Positions 32,828-42,784 of a stretch of DNA of 64,000 bases are shown here, in pieces. The DNA is from Gottfriedia solisilvae (GTDB lineage: Bacteria > Bacillota > Bacilli > Bacillales > Bacillaceae_G), in assembly GCF_002128405.1 (NCBI RefSeq), contig NZ_NETJ01000003.1, positions 124,001 to 188,000 of the forward strand, read 5' to 3'. Numbering within the stretch: the stretch's first letter is position 1; each line of letters begins with the position of its first letter. The notes beneath the pieces are model-generated. The model made no database searches. It was given only the letters and a program-made list of their open reading frames with translations, and was not told where the DNA came from. The position numbers and the translations under genes were made by a program.

Positions 32828-32953
32828 CTATTTTGCTGTTGAAGTAGTTGCTTCATTTTTGCAAGCTTCACAAGTTGAATAGATTTTCACAATTTTTTTA
32901 TACTCCGCGTATTCAATGGTTTCTTCGCATTCTTTACAGATTAAAATTTGCAT
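32828..32953 (-). CDS. SR1P-like GapA-binding peptide, 41 aa
   Basis: Short gene with an excellent minus-strand Shine-Dalgarno AGGAGGTG before ATG 32953. The product begins MQILICKECEETIEYAEYKK and ends with YSTCEACKN and a short polar tail. Two CxxC pairs spaced as C-x2-C-x18-C-x2-C, with T-I after the first pair and a Tyr three residues before the second, match the recalled SR1P family (the peptide encoded on the B. subtilis SR1 RNA, which binds GapA and affects RNase J1) residue for residue in spacing. A zinc ribbon is likely. An extended -10-like TGGTATAGT lies upstream. An SR1-like dual-function RNA is possible but not shown. Confidence 0.65.
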   Translation of the reverse strand: MQILICKECEETIEYAEYKKIVKIYSTCEACKNEATTSTAK

Positions 32954-33410
32954 GAGAAACACCTCCTACGCCAACTATACCACGTCCGATTCACCATTTC
33001 TCCAGGGACTTTCCCCACCCTAGGGACATAAATTGACCAAGTTAAAAAAACGTTGAAATAGCAAGGTTTTCAATCGGAAATAGACGCAAAAAAATTTTTT
33101 TATGGCATTATAAAAAACGAAATTAGATTGATTAATAATGAATTTGAAATCTATTTTGCCTGTGAGATACGATATAAGACATTTTTCACTAACACATATA
33201 TAGAATATAAATTTAGACCAATTCGTATTAGCGGACGGGTCTTCTTTTATGATGGCAATTATTTGATCAAATTACGAATTGATAAAAGTAAAAATCGTCT
33301 AGTTTATTATTAATCTTTTAATTTTTTAATCTAGGTTAGATAAATATACCTTAAAAATTCTGTACAAATTTATTCAAAAGTCAAAATAATGCTAGTTTTA
33401 AAGTTGGATT
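32954..33410. other. Intergenic region upstream of the sugar importer
   Basis: It contains the upstream region of the SR1P-like gene, with AGGGAC repeated at about 33005 and 33024. A 61-codon open frame at 33128-33313 lacks a Shine-Dalgarno and any recognisable domain, so I do not call it a gene. The rest is AT-rich. Confidence 0.4.
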
Positions 33411-33424
33411 TGAAAACGCTTTCC
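33411..33424 (+). promoter_or_regulatory. CcpA site cre1 of the sugar importer
   Basis: TGAAAACGCTTTCC differs from the optimal cre TGAAAACGCTTTCA only at the last base. Confidence 0.7.
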
Positions 33425-33472
33425 GTTCTAGTTAAATAAGTACAGGTAATAGACAAATGAGTGAAGGAAATA

Positions 33473-33486
33473 GTAAAGCGTTTTCA
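33473..33486 (-). promoter_or_regulatory. CcpA site cre2 of the sugar importer
   Basis: On the minus strand it reads TGAAAACGCTTTAC, the cre core with mismatches only at the far end. It is centred 62 bp from cre1, close to six helical turns. Confidence 0.65.
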
Positions 33487-33510
33487 AACAAGTACATGAT
33501 ACCTTAATTA

Positions 33511-33524
33511 TGTAAACGTAAACA
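33511..33524 (+). promoter_or_regulatory. CcpA site cre3, next to the ribosome-binding site
   Basis: TGTAAACGTAAACA matches TGNAAACGNWNNCA completely. It lies 9 bp before the Shine-Dalgarno AAGGGGGA, i.e. within the leader, where bound CcpA would block transcription. Confidence 0.75.
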
Positions 33525-33546
33525 GAAAAATTAAGGGGGAAATGTT

Positions 33547-34695
33547 TTGAGAAAGTTAAAAAATATTTTTGTAATACTTTCAGCATTTTTAGTATTTGCT
33601 GTATTTGCAACAGGCTGTGGCTCTTCTTCTACTTCGAATGAAAGCTCTAATGTTGGTAAGAAAAATAAAGATGGCAAAGTTGATATTGGTATCGTTTTAC
33701 CAACTAAAGATGAGCCACGTTGGACACAAGACGAAACACGTTTTAAAGACGCATTAAAAGATACTGATTATTCAGTTCAAATTTTATTCTCTCAAGGTGA
33801 TTCTGCAAAAGAAAAAGCAAATGTTGATTCTTTAATTGCAAAAGGAATCAAAGTATTAATTATCTGTCCACAAGATGGAGCGGCTGCTGCAGCTTCAGCA
33901 GAAGCAGCAAAAGCGGCTGGTGTTAAAGTAATTTCTTACGATCGTTTAATTACAGATACTGATGCAGTTGATTACTATGTATCATTCGATAGCATTGCAG
34001 TAGGTGCTGCACAAGCTCAATATCTTGTAGATCATGCTTCTGGTAAAAAAGGTCAACCTTTAAACCTTTATGCTGGTGCTGCAAGTGATAACAACGCATT
34101 CTTATTCTTCCAAGGTGCTTGGAGTGTTCTTCAACCTAAAATTGCTGATGGTACTTTCAAAGTTGTGAATTCATCTGAAGCAGTTAAATTAAAAGATAAA
34201 GCTGAATTAACTCGTGATGAGCAAGCTAAAATCATCGGTCAAGTAACAACAAACTGGGATTTCAACGTTGCAAAAACATTAGCATCATCTAACTTAACAA
34301 AAGCTACTAAAGCTGATAAAGGTGATGTATTAGTACTTGCTCCAAATGATGGAACAGCTCGTTCAATCGCAGATACATTTAAAGCAGATAAAGATGTTAC
34401 TTCTTTCGTAATTTCTGGTCAAGATGCTGAAAAAGCTTCTGTACAATACATCATTGATGGATTACAATCTATGACTGTTTTCAAAGATGTTCGTACTTTA
34501 GTTACTGATGCAATTGCTACTGCAACTGCAATCTTAGAAGATCAAACTCCTGATGCTGCAGGTGTAACAAACAACGGTAAGGCTGATATCAAAACTAAAC
34601 AAACGGACATCATTGTTGTTGATCAAGATAGTGTTAATAGTGCATTAATTGATTCTGGTTACTATCAAGCTTCTGATTTCACAGGACTAAAGTAA
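33547..34695 (+). CDS. Monosaccharide ABC transporter substrate-binding lipoprotein (ChvE-like)
   Basis: Lipoprotein with lipobox Cys about 24 (FATGCGSS). The mature part follows the ChvE/multiple-monosaccharide pattern: DIGIVLPTKDEPRW, LIAKGIKVLIICPQDG, GVKVISYDRLI, YYVSFDSIAVGAAQAQYL, SDNNAFLFFQGAWSVLQP, LVLAPNDGTARSIAD, VISGQDAEKASVQYI and YYQASD at the end. This family binds xylose, arabinose, glucose or galactose. TTG 33547 lies 6 nt after AAGGGGGA. Three cre sites upstream predict strong carbon catabolite repression. A hairpin separates it from the ATPase gene, which should give more binding protein than transporter. Confidence 0.9.
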   Translation: MRKLKNIFVILSAFLVFAVFATGCGSSSTSNESSNVGKKNKDGKVDIGIVLPTKDEPRWTQDETRFKDALKDTDYSVQILFSQGDSAKEKANVDSLIAKGIKVLIICPQDGAAAAASAEAAKAAGVKVISYDRLITDTDAVDYYVSFDSIAVGAAQAQYLVDHASGKKGQPLNLYAGAASDNNAFLFFQGAWSVLQPKIADGTFKVVNSSEAVKLKDKAELTRDEQAKIIGQVTTNWDFNVAKTLASSNLTKATKADKGDVLVLAPNDGTARSIADTFKADKDVTSFVISGQDAEKASVQYIIDGLQSMTVFKDVRTLVTDAIATATAILEDQTPDAAGVTNNGKADIKTKQTDIIVVDQDSVNSALIDSGYYQASDFTGLK

Positions 34696-34718
34696 TTAGA
34701 TGAAATATATTAAACTGG

Positions 34719-34752
34719 CAAAATAGTGATGGTGCCTCCCGTCACTATTTTG
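34719..34752 (+). promoter_or_regulatory. Intercistronic hairpin between binding protein and ATPase
   Basis: Perfect 11-bp stem CAAAATAGTGA / TCACTATTTTG followed by TTAG rather than a T-run. It probably acts as a partial terminator or 3' stabiliser that raises the level of binding-protein mRNA. Confidence 0.75.
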
Positions 34753-34809
34753 TTAGTTATTCTATTATTTTTTTACTGAATCAATTTGCAATCTCAGGAG
34801 ACGGATTAT

Positions 34810-36330
34810 ATGAGCGAATTTATATTAGAGATGAGAAACATCTCAAAGGAATTTCCAGGTGTCAAAGCTTTAAGTAATGTAAATTTTAAAGTCAAAAAAG
34901 GTGAAATTCATTGCTTAGTAGGTGAAAATGGCGCAGGTAAATCGACCTTAATGAAAGTTTTAAGTGGTATTTATCCGTTTGGAACATATGCAGGAGATAT
35001 TGTTTTCGGAGATGAAATACAAAAGTTTTCAAAAATAAGTGATAGTGAAAAAGAAGGTATCGGGATCATCTATCAGGAGCTATCTCTATTTCCTGAGCTT
35101 TCTGTATTTGAAAACATCTTCATTGGACATGAAATTAAAAAGGGTATAACTGTTGATTTCAATGAAACAATTGTGAAAGCAATGGAAATGTTAAAGAAAG
35201 TTAAATTAGATGTTAATCCAGAAGTTCAAATTAAAGAATTAGGTGTTGGTAAACAGCAACTTGTTGAAATTGCCAAAGCACTTAGTAAAGACGTTAAATT
35301 ATTAATTCTTGATGAGCCAACTGCTGCGTTAAATGAAGATGATAGTGAAAATCTCCTATTCTTAATGGAAGAATTAAAGAATCAAGGGATTTCTTGTATT
35401 ATGATTTCACACAAGCTAAAAGAAGTTATTGCAGTTGCGGACACTGTTACAGTACTTCGAGATGGGCAAACAATTTGTTCGTTAGATAAGAATAAAGGTG
35501 AAATTAGTGAAAATACAATCATCAAACACATGGTTGGTCGAGAAATTGATGATATTTATCCGAAACGCCCAGATCAAAAGTTTGGCGAGACAGCATTAGA
35601 ATTAAAAGATTGGAATGTTTACAATCCAAAACTTGGACGTAAGATTCTTCATAATATCAACCTTAATGTTCGAAAAGGTGAAATTATTGGAATTGCTGGA
35701 TTGATGGGTTCTGGTCGAACAGAATTAGCAAAGAGTATTTTTGGTAATCCAACAAAATTCAAACTTGATGGTTCGGTTTTAGTGCAAGGTGAAATGAAGC
35801 GTTTTACTCATCCAAAAGATGCAATAAATGCAGGTATAGCATATGTAACTGAGGATCGAAAAGGCGATGGTTTGATTCTCGAACAAGATATAAAAAATAA
35901 CATTTCAATTACGGATTTATTTAAGATTTCTAAAAAAAGTGTGATCAATCAACATGAAGAAATAGTAGTTGCAAATGAGTATTTAAATAAGTTAAATATT
36001 AAAGCACCTTCCATTGCTTCAATTGTAGGAAAATTAAGTGGTGGAAATCAGCAAAAAGTATCGTTGAGTAAATGGTTGTTCACAAATCCAAACGTACTGA
36101 TTCTGGATGAACCAACACGTGGAATTGATGTAGGTGCAAAATTTGAAATCTATACATTTATGAATCTATTGGTTGAACAAGGTATGAGTATTATCATGAT
36201 TTCTTCTGAACTTCCAGAAGTCCTTGGTATGAGTGATCGAATTTATGTAATGGCAGAAGGTAAAATAACTGGGGAATTGTCAAGAGAAGAAGCAACGCAA
36301 GAGAGTGTTATGGCCCTTGCTACGATTTAG
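34810..36330 (+). CDS. Monosaccharide ABC transporter ATP-binding protein (GguA/MmsA-like)
   Basis: Two tandem ATPase domains of the RbsA/XylG class. Domain 1 has GENGAGKST, LGVGKQQLVEIAKAL and LLILDEPTAALN. Domain 2 has the degenerate Walker A GLMGSGRTEL typical of these proteins, the signature LSGGNQQKVSLSKWL and VLILDEPTRGIDVG. ATG 34810 is chosen because CAGGAGA lies about 8 nt upstream; the TTG at 34786 precedes that Shine-Dalgarno. It energises the permease 16 bp downstream. Confidence 0.93.
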   Translation: MSEFILEMRNISKEFPGVKALSNVNFKVKKGEIHCLVGENGAGKSTLMKVLSGIYPFGTYAGDIVFGDEIQKFSKISDSEKEGIGIIYQELSLFPELSVFENIFIGHEIKKGITVDFNETIVKAMEMLKKVKLDVNPEVQIKELGVGKQQLVEIAKALSKDVKLLILDEPTAALNEDDSENLLFLMEELKNQGISCIMISHKLKEVIAVADTVTVLRDGQTICSLDKNKGEISENTIIKHMVGREIDDIYPKRPDQKFGETALELKDWNVYNPKLGRKILHNINLNVRKGEIIGIAGLMGSGRTELAKSIFGNPTKFKLDGSVLVQGEMKRFTHPKDAINAGIAYVTEDRKGDGLILEQDIKNNISITDLFKISKKSVINQHEEIVVANEYLNKLNIKAPSIASIVGKLSGGNQQKVSLSKWLFTNPNVLILDEPTRGIDVGAKFEIYTFMNLLVEQGMSIIMISSELPEVLGMSDRIYVMAEGKITGELSREEATQESVMALATI

Positions 36331-36345
36331 GAGAGGTTGAATAAT

Positions 36346-37521
36346 ATGAATTTTTTTCAAGAAGCAGGTATGTTATTAAAGAAAAACATTCGTGAATACG
36401 GAATGTATATTGCTCTAGCAGTAATTATGCTAGTGTTTACAATTAATACAGATGGATTATTTATGTCATCTCGTAACTTAAGTGATTTAATTAATATGAC
36501 GGGTTATGTTGCAGTTCTTGCTGTAGGGATGACGCTGGTCATTGTTATTAGACACATTGATCTTTCAGTAGGATTTGTAGCAGGTTTTCTTGGAGCAGTA
36601 GTTGCTCTGTTTTTAACAAAGTTTGGTTTACCTGTTTGGTTAGCAATTGTTGCAGTACTAGTAATTGGTGCAATTATTGGTTTAATTAATGCCTTTTTTG
36701 TTGCCAATTTAGGAATTCCTTCATTCGTTGTTTCATTAGCGGGAATGCTAATTTTTAAGGGATTTTTACTTATGTCGCTTGTTGAAACAGGGACAATTAT
36801 CATCTCTGACGAAAACTTTAAAGCGATTGGAAATGGCTATATTCCGAGTTTAGGTAATTGGAATGGTTTACACGTATCAACGTTAATAGTTGGCGCTCTT
36901 TCTATTATTCTTCTAATTTGGAGTGATTTTACAAAGAGAAAAGTAAACATAACTTATGGCTTTGAAGTACTTTCTGTACCAATGCAAGTATTAAAATTAG
37001 TATTTATCTCAGGTATTATTGGCTATATTAGCTATATCCTTGCAGGGTACCAAGGAATTTCTTGGACTGCTGTTATAATGCTAATTGTAGTTATAATTTA
37101 TCATTTCATTTCAACTAGAACACCTTTAGGACGTCACATTTACGCAGTTGGTGGAAATCCAGAGGCTGCAGAACTAAGTGGGATTAGTGTTAAAAAAGTC
37201 ACTTATATTGTATTCGGATCTATGAGTATGCTTGCAGCACTTTCAGGTGTATTATTTACAGCAAGACTTGCATCTGCATCTCCACAAGCAGGTACAATGT
37301 TTGAGTTAGATGCGATTGCAGCTGCTTATGTTGGTGGTGTTTCAGCAGCAGGTGGTGTTGGTAAAATTACAGGTACAATCATCGGTGCATTCGTAATGGC
37401 TTCACTAACAAGTGGTATGAATTTGATGGGTATTGATATATCTTACCAATACATCATTCGAGGTGCTGTTCTTGTTCTTGCGGTTGTGTTTGATGTAATA
37501 ACTCGAAATAAAGGAAAATAA
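36346..37521 (+). CDS. Monosaccharide ABC transporter permease (GguB/XylH-like)
   Basis: A 391-residue permease with about 10-11 helices. Family motifs include VGMTLVIVIRHIDLSVGFVAGF, GIPSFVVSLAGMLIFKG, the EAA-like loop GRHIYAVGGNPEAAELSGISVK, and FELDAIAAAYVGGVSAAGGVGKITGTIIGA. ATG 36346 is preferred to TTG 36337, which lies within the Shine-Dalgarno AGGAGAGG. Last gene of the importer operon. Confidence 0.93.
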   Translation: MNFFQEAGMLLKKNIREYGMYIALAVIMLVFTINTDGLFMSSRNLSDLINMTGYVAVLAVGMTLVIVIRHIDLSVGFVAGFLGAVVALFLTKFGLPVWLAIVAVLVIGAIIGLINAFFVANLGIPSFVVSLAGMLIFKGFLLMSLVETGTIIISDENFKAIGNGYIPSLGNWNGLHVSTLIVGALSIILLIWSDFTKRKVNITYGFEVLSVPMQVLKLVFISGIIGYISYILAGYQGISWTAVIMLIVVIIYHFISTRTPLGRHIYAVGGNPEAAELSGISVKKVTYIVFGSMSMLAALSGVLFTARLASASPQAGTMFELDAIAAAYVGGVSAAGGVGKITGTIIGAFVMASLTSGMNLMGIDISYQYIIRGAVLVLAVVFDVITRNKGK

Positions 37522-37533
37522 GAATATACATTT

Positions 37534-37578
37534 AAAAACAGAAACAGTCATTTGTTATGACATGTTTCTGTTTTTTTA
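37534..37578 (+). terminator. Rho-independent terminator of the sugar importer
   Basis: Long hairpin with arms AAAAACAGAAACA and TGTTTCTGTTTTT plus an inner GTCA/TGAC pairing, ending in a T-run. Confidence 0.9.
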
Positions 37579-37766
37579 TTTGCCCATTTTTACAGTTTAG
37601 TCATCTAGAAAAATGATCTTATTATTTTCGTGTATTTCACACATGTTCTTTTATTCAGACTAATAAGCTAAAAGAATGAGACGTAAAGAGTACATATCTC
37701 ACATTTATTGTTTATTCCTTACAAAATCATTTCAACGAGAAAAATAACTAAAGTGAGGTTTCAATA

Positions 37767-39425
37767 ATGAATGAACAATTTTCATATTTTAGTAGGAAGA
37801 GTATAAAGAAACATTTAGCTGAAATAGAATTTGATGTACTAATCATTGGAGGAGGAATAACCGGATGCGGAATTGCACTTGATGCAGTGACGCGGGGGAT
37901 GAGCACTGCCCTTGTCGAAATGCAGGATTTTTCTTCAGGTACTTCAAGTAGATCCACCAAGCTTGTGCATGGTGGTTTACGTTATTTAAAGCAGTTTGAA
38001 TTTAGTATCGTAGCAGAAGTTGGAAAAGAACGAGAGATTGTGTATGAAAATGGGCCTCATGTAACGACACCGGAATGGATGCTTTTACCAATCTATAAAG
38101 GTGGAACATTTGGGAGATTTAGTACATCAATTGGTTTAAGATTATACGATTACTTAGCGGGAGTGCATAAAAAAGAACGTCGAAAAATGTTAAATAGAAA
38201 TCTAGCTATTGCTAAAGTACCACTCATTAAAAAAGATGGGTTAAAGGGTGGGGGATACTATGTAGAATATCGTACAGATGATGCTCGATTAACAATTGAA
38301 GTCATTAAAAAGGCAGTTGAGCATGGTGCAAAGGCAATCAATTATGTCCAAGTGACTGATTTTACTTATGAAAATGGTCTGGTTAATGGTGTTAAAGTGA
38401 TCGATTGTATAACAAGAGTTCCTTTTACAATCAAAGCTAAAAAAGTAGTAAATGCAACTGGGCCATGGGTAGATCAATTACGCGAAAAAGATAAAATCGA
38501 AAATGATAAAAATCTACGTTTAACAAAAGGGGTTCATTTAGTCATTGACCATAAAAAATTCCCACTGAATCAGTCTGTTTATTTTGATACAGAGGATGGG
38601 CGAATGGTATTTGCCATTCCAAGAGACAAAAAGACATATATTGGTACAACGGATACAATTTTTGATAATGAACCAGTAAACCCAAAAGTAAGTCTAGATG
38701 ATCGACGATATATTCTGAATTGCATCAGATTTATGTTTCCAACAATTCAACTTCATGAAGAAGATATTGAATCAAGTTGGGCAGGAGTCAGACCACTTAT
38801 TTATGAGAAGGGAAAGGATCCATCAGAAATATCTAGAAGAGATGAAATTTGGCTTTCAAATTCAGGATTAATTACAATAGCTGGAGGAAAGTTGACCGGT
38901 TACCGTAAAATGGCTGAAACTGTTGTAGATCATATCTCGAAGGAATTTTTTATGACTAAAAATAAAGTCTACAAGGATTGCCAAACAAAAGAATTACCCA
39001 TTTCGGGTGGAGAAGTTGGGGGATCAAAAGGATTTCATTATTATAAAAAAAGATTCGAATCAGCAGGCATTGCAATTGGTTTAAATGAACATGAATATGA
39101 GCAATTGAGTAATAGGTACGGTTCAAATATCGACCAAATATTAGATATTGGACTAAGAAATATAAAGGATAACTATGATTTACCTTTGACATTATTTTTA
39201 CCGCTAGAGTATGGAATTCAATATGAAATGATTGTAAAACCAGTAGATTTTTTTATAAGACGTACAGGGACATTATATTTTCAAATCGATGTTGTAAATA
39301 AATACAAAAATAGAGTAATTAATTATATGGAAAAAAGATTCGGGTGGAGTCATTATGAAACAAAGGAATACCGATTTGAACTAGAAGAACAAATAATTAG
39401 TGCTACCACAGGTTTTAGAGAATGA
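37767..39425 (+). CDS. glpD: Glycerol-3-phosphate dehydrogenase, FAD-dependent
   Basis: Membrane-associated enzyme oxidising sn-glycerol 3-phosphate to dihydroxyacetone phosphate and feeding electrons to quinone. N-terminal FAD-binding motif LIIGGGITGCGIALDA (about residues 25-40), SSGTSSRSTKLVHGGLRYLKQFEF, ATGPWVDQLR, GKLTGYRKMAE, and a C-terminal domain of about 150 residues; length 552 is normal. ATG 37767 follows AAAGTGAGG. The 190-bp leader holds a weak hairpin (TGAGA at 37677 with TCTCA at 37697) where a GlpP-dependent antiterminator would be expected; I cannot confirm one. No glpFK or glpP lies next to it here. Confidence 0.95.
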   Translation: MNEQFSYFSRKSIKKHLAEIEFDVLIIGGGITGCGIALDAVTRGMSTALVEMQDFSSGTSSRSTKLVHGGLRYLKQFEFSIVAEVGKEREIVYENGPHVTTPEWMLLPIYKGGTFGRFSTSIGLRLYDYLAGVHKKERRKMLNRNLAIAKVPLIKKDGLKGGGYYVEYRTDDARLTIEVIKKAVEHGAKAINYVQVTDFTYENGLVNGVKVIDCITRVPFTIKAKKVVNATGPWVDQLREKDKIENDKNLRLTKGVHLVIDHKKFPLNQSVYFDTEDGRMVFAIPRDKKTYIGTTDTIFDNEPVNPKVSLDDRRYILNCIRFMFPTIQLHEEDIESSWAGVRPLIYEKGKDPSEISRRDEIWLSNSGLITIAGGKLTGYRKMAETVVDHISKEFFMTKNKVYKDCQTKELPISGGEVGGSKGFHYYKKRFESAGIAIGLNEHEYEQLSNRYGSNIDQILDIGLRNIKDNYDLPLTLFLPLEYGIQYEMIVKPVDFFIRRTGTLYFQIDVVNKYKNRVINYMEKRFGWSHYETKEYRFELEEQIISATTGFRE

Positions 39426-39483
39426 TGAAATGAAAAGAAACTTAAATTTAAAAGAGTTCTTCTCTGAGGGTAAAACAATTCGA

Positions 39484-39536
39484 AATCATCAAGGCAACTA
39501 ATTAACATTCAATTAGTAGCCTTGGTGATTTTTTTA
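39484..39536 (+). terminator. Rho-independent terminator of glpD
   Basis: Long imperfect stem: AATCATCAAGGC and ACTAATT pair with AATTAGT and GCCTTGGTGATT, followed by a run of T. Confidence 0.88.
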
Positions 39537-39556
39537 GATTCCAGGGAGTGGTTTCA

Positions 39557-40141
39557 CTATTTCCTTGAAATAAATGGATTATCAGTAATCCAAAATCTCC
39601 AAGGGTAATCTCTTGCTTCTCCAGTATTCTCAATGCCAATACGGGGACCCGAACTAATAGCGTGCGGCTTGGTTCCTTCCGCAATAAATACTGGTGGCTC
39701 CCAGCTTTTTTGTCCATAAGAAGACATTGTAATATTCATAGCCTTTGTTAATTTACCTGGGCCATTTGTTAAATTTGAAATAGGCTGGTTATTCCTCATT
39801 TGAATCATATAATCGATTCCGTCAATCGGTTCAATAGCCCTGATCAGAACTGCTTCAGGACAATCTATATTTCCACTTACAATATTTATTAAAGTATGTG
39901 TATGCATTTGGTATGTATAAATTAGCCCAGCCTCATGATACATGATTTCAGTCCGTTTTGTACGGCGATTTTGAAAGCTGTGCGCGGCACGATCTACAGG
40001 CCCCATATAAGCCTCTGTTTCGACAATCCTTCCAGAAATTACAATATTATCCATTAAATGTACTAAACGACAACCAAGTAAATCTTTCGACAGTTGAAGT
40101 GTAGGTTTATTAAAAAAGCTTTGATCAATAGGAGTAATCAT
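39557..40141 (-). CDS. 3-methyladenine DNA glycosylase (AAG/MPG family)
   Basis: Base-excision repair enzyme that removes alkylated purines. Family motifs: LSKDLLGCRLVH, GRIVETEAYMGPVDRAAHSF with the catalytic Glu, YHEAGLIYTYQMHTHTLINIV, EAVLIRAIEPI, NGPGKLTKAMNI and the C-terminal SSGPRIGI and PWRFWI. Length 194 is normal. Gene convergent with glpD, so its 3' end lies 20 bp from the glpD terminator. Confidence 0.93.
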   Translation of the reverse strand: MITPIDQSFFNKPTLQLSKDLLGCRLVHLMDNIVISGRIVETEAYMGPVDRAAHSFQNRRTKRTEIMYHEAGLIYTYQMHTHTLINIVSGNIDCPEAVLIRAIEPIDGIDYMIQMRNNQPISNLTNGPGKLTKAMNITMSSYGQKSWEPPVFIAEGTKPHAISSGPRIGIENTGEARDYPWRFWITDNPFISRK

Positions 40142-40354
40142 CTGATTTTCACCATTTTCATAGTATATTTTTGTGTTTCTATTTGTCGAAAAAATATGAC
40201 TATTTACCTCTACCTTTTTTAAAAATTATTAGATTTTAGTGATAATTGATTATTGACTAACTTAAAAATAGTTAATAAAGACTCATTGTCGAGAGAGAAC
40301 GTAGCTTGTACTATTTATTTACTGTTATGAAAATTCAGAATAGAGGTGCAAATC

Positions 40355-42733
40355 ATGAGGAAACCATCGTATTGGAAAGTTTTATCAAGTATTTCGCTAG
40401 TCACAGCATTAAGTTTTTCTGTTCTTTCAACGGGACTTACGACAAAAGCTGCGGTCCCTACTGAAGAAAAGAGTCAGCAAGTAGCAGATTCTCCGTATTT
40501 AGATTTAAATATTGTAGATGAAGAACGTTTAGAAAAAGCTTTAAAAGACAGAGGTGTCATTAAGGCATCTGATAGTTCTGAAACTGCTAAAGCCAAGGTT
40601 AAAGCATACATAAAGAAAAAACAAGGTGAAAAGAGTAAAGCAACAAATGATCATAGTTCAGAAATTGCTGAAAAACAAAAAAATACGTTAGAAAAACGTA
40701 AAAGCCAATTGTTAAAGCAATTAGCTAAAGGTCATGGAAATTACAAAAAAGGTAAGCAAAATGGTATCGTCAAAGTAGATTCAGCTAAACAAGCAAAATA
40801 CGATGGCGGTGTTCGTGAAGATAAAGTATTAGTTGTATTAGCAGAATTTGCAGATTTTAAACATAATAGTATTGAGCAAGAAGAAGGATATATGTATTCT
40901 TCAGACTTCAATAAAGCACACTATGAAAATATGCTTTTTGGAGATAAGGACTTTACATTATTTGACGGTTCAAAAGTAAAAACGTTTAAACAATTTTATG
41001 AAGAACAATCTGGTGGAAGTTACACTGTAAAAGGTACAGTAACTGATTGGTTAACAGTTCCAGGCAATGCAGCTGATTATGGTGATGATAGTGCAACTGG
41101 ACATGATAATTTAAATCCAAAAGGTCCACGTGACTTCATTAAAGATGCATTAAAAGCTGCAATTAACTCTGGAGTGAATTTAGCTGATTATGATGACCTA
41201 GATATTTACGATATCGATGGTGATGGTAATACAAATGAGCCAGATGGTTTAGTTGATCACTTAATGGTAATTCATGCTGGAGTTGGACAAGAAGCAGGTG
41301 GCGGAGCATTAGGTGATAATGCTATTTGGTCACACCGTTGGGTATTAAATGGAGTTACTCCTTTTGCAGGAACACAAGCTTCTGTTCCTTATTGGGGCGG
41401 ATATATGGCAGCATATGATTACACAGTTGAACCAGAAGATGGTGCTGTAGGTGTATTTGCTCATGAATACGGTCATGATTTAGGATTACCAGATGAATAT
41501 GATACGCAATATACTGGTGATGGTGAGCCAATTGCTTCTTGGTCTATTATGAGTGGTGGTAGTTGGAATGGTGCAATTGCTGGAACAACACCTACAAGCT
41601 TTTCTCCACAAAATAAAGAGTTCTTCCAAAAAACAATTGGTGGGAACTGGGCTAACATGACAGAAGTAGATTATAAAGATATCGATAAAGAAGGTATTGC
41701 TGCATTTATCGATCAAAGTGTAACAAAATCAAATAATCCTGGAATTGTTAAAGTAAATCTACCAGATAAAGAGGTTAAGAGTGAAATTCAACCTCAATTT
41801 GGTGCAAAATATTACTACAGTTCAAAAGGTGATGACTTACACACTACAATGACTTCACCAGTGTTTAATTTAACTGGCGCAACAAGTGCTAATTTCTCAT
41901 TAAAAGCTAACTATCAAGTAGAATTTGATTTTGACTATCTATATGTTAACGTATTAGACGAGAATGGTAATAAACTTGCGACAATTGATACAATTGGTGA
42001 TGAAAATACAGCAGGTGGATATGAAACATCAAATGGCCTATGGGTTGATAAATCATATGATTTATCTGCATTTAAAGGGAAAAATGTAAAAGTTCAATTT
42101 GAGTATGTAACTGATGGCGGTTTAGCTCCAAATGGTTTTGCGTTTGATGAAGCAAAGTTAACAGTAAATGATCAAGTAGTATTTACTGATGGAGCAGAAG
42201 GTACACCAGCATTTACATTAGATGGTGCAAGTGTATCAAATGGAACTGATTTCAAGAAACATTACTACTACTTAGAGTGGAGAAATTATGCTGGAAGTGA
42301 TAAAGCATTAGAATTTGCTCGCGGAGTTAAGTATAATACTGGTTTAGTAGTTTGGTATGGTGATGATAGCTATACTGATAACTGGGTAGGGGTACATCCA
42401 GGAGAAGGATTCTTAGGTGTAGTTGACGCTCATCCATCAGCAATTGTTGGTAACCTAAATGGACAACAATCAGTTGAACAGAGTACTAGATACCAAGTTT
42501 CAGATGCTGCATTCAGTTATGATAAATCTCCAGAATGGTATATTAACTCACCATCTCGTGGAATTTTCGATTATGACGGATTAACAGGAGTAACAAAATT
42601 CGATGATTCAAACGAATACATGAATGAGTTAATTCCTGATGCAGGAAGAAACCTTCCAAACTTTGGCTTAAAGTTCCAAGTAATTGGAGAAGCAAAAGAT
42701 AATTCTGCTGGAGCTGTTTGGATTCATAAATAA
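40355..42733 (+). CDS. Immune inhibitor A-type secreted metalloprotease (peptidase M6)
   Basis: Signal peptide (residues about 1-33, cut near TKAA), a charged propeptide of about 110 residues, then an M6 catalytic domain with zinc motif [13 protein letters not shown] (His about 370) and [11 protein letters not shown] near its start. C-terminal MAM/VEG-like beta domains follow ([34 protein letters not shown]). InhA enzymes digest host antimicrobial and matrix proteins and also process exosporium or quorum peptides in the B. cereus group. ATG 40355 follows AGAGGTG. Monocistronic with a terminator. Confidence 0.95.
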   Translation: MRKPSYWKVLSSISLVTALSFSVLSTGLTTKAAVPTEEKSQQVADSPYLDLNIVDEERLEKALKDRGVIKASDSSETAKAKVKAYIKKKQGEKSKATNDHSSEIAEKQKNTLEKRKSQLLKQLAKGHGNYKKGKQNGIVKVDSAKQAKYDGGVREDKVLVVLAEFADFKHNSIEQEEGYMYSSDFNKAHYENMLFGDKDFTLFDGSKVKTFKQFYEEQSGGSYTVKGTVTDWLTVPGNAADYGDDSATGHDNLNPKGPRDFIKDALKAAINSGVNLADYDDLDIYDIDGDGNTNEPDGLVDHLMVIHAGVGQEAGGGALGDNAIWSHRWVLNGVTPFAGTQASVPYWGGYMAAYDYTVEPEDGAVGVFAHEYGHDLGLPDEYDTQYTGDGEPIASWSIMSGGSWNGAIAGTTPTSFSPQNKEFFQKTIGGNWANMTEVDYKDIDKEGIAAFIDQSVTKSNNPGIVKVNLPDKEVKSEIQPQFGAKYYYSSKGDDLHTTMTSPVFNLTGATSANFSLKANYQVEFDFDYLYVNVLDENGNKLATIDTIGDENTAGGYETSNGLWVDKSYDLSAFKGKNVKVQFEYVTDGGLAPNGFAFDEAKLTVNDQVVFTDGAEGTPAFTLDGASVSNGTDFKKHYYYLEWRNYAGSDKALEFARGVKYNTGLVVWYGDDSYTDNWVGVHPGEGFLGVVDAHPSAIVGNLNGQQSVEQSTRYQVSDAAFSYDKSPEWYINSPSRGIFDYDGLTGVTKFDDSNEYMNELIPDAGRNLPNFGLKFQVIGEAKDNSAGAVWIHK

Positions 42734-42744
42734 ATCGATCAATG

Positions 42745-42784
42745 AAAAATACGAGCTGATTAAATTCAGTCTCGTATTTTTTTA
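42745..42784 (+). terminator. Rho-independent terminator of the M6 protease
   Basis: Stem AAAATACGAG / CTCGTATTTT with an internal CTGA/TCAG extension and T-run. Confidence 0.9.

Noticed and set aside
33128-33313. 61-codon open frame upstream of the sugar importer
   Set aside because: No ribosome-binding site, no recognisable domain and atypical composition; possibly a relic but not supportable as a gene.
33392-33433. CTAGTT direct repeats as the YesN-type regulator site
   Set aside because: Six-base repeats 36 bp apart are too weak to claim; no equivalent was seen elsewhere for comparison.
37677-37701. GlpP-type antiterminator in the glpD leader
   Set aside because: Only a 5-bp stem and no clear terminator partner; noted under glpD but not called.
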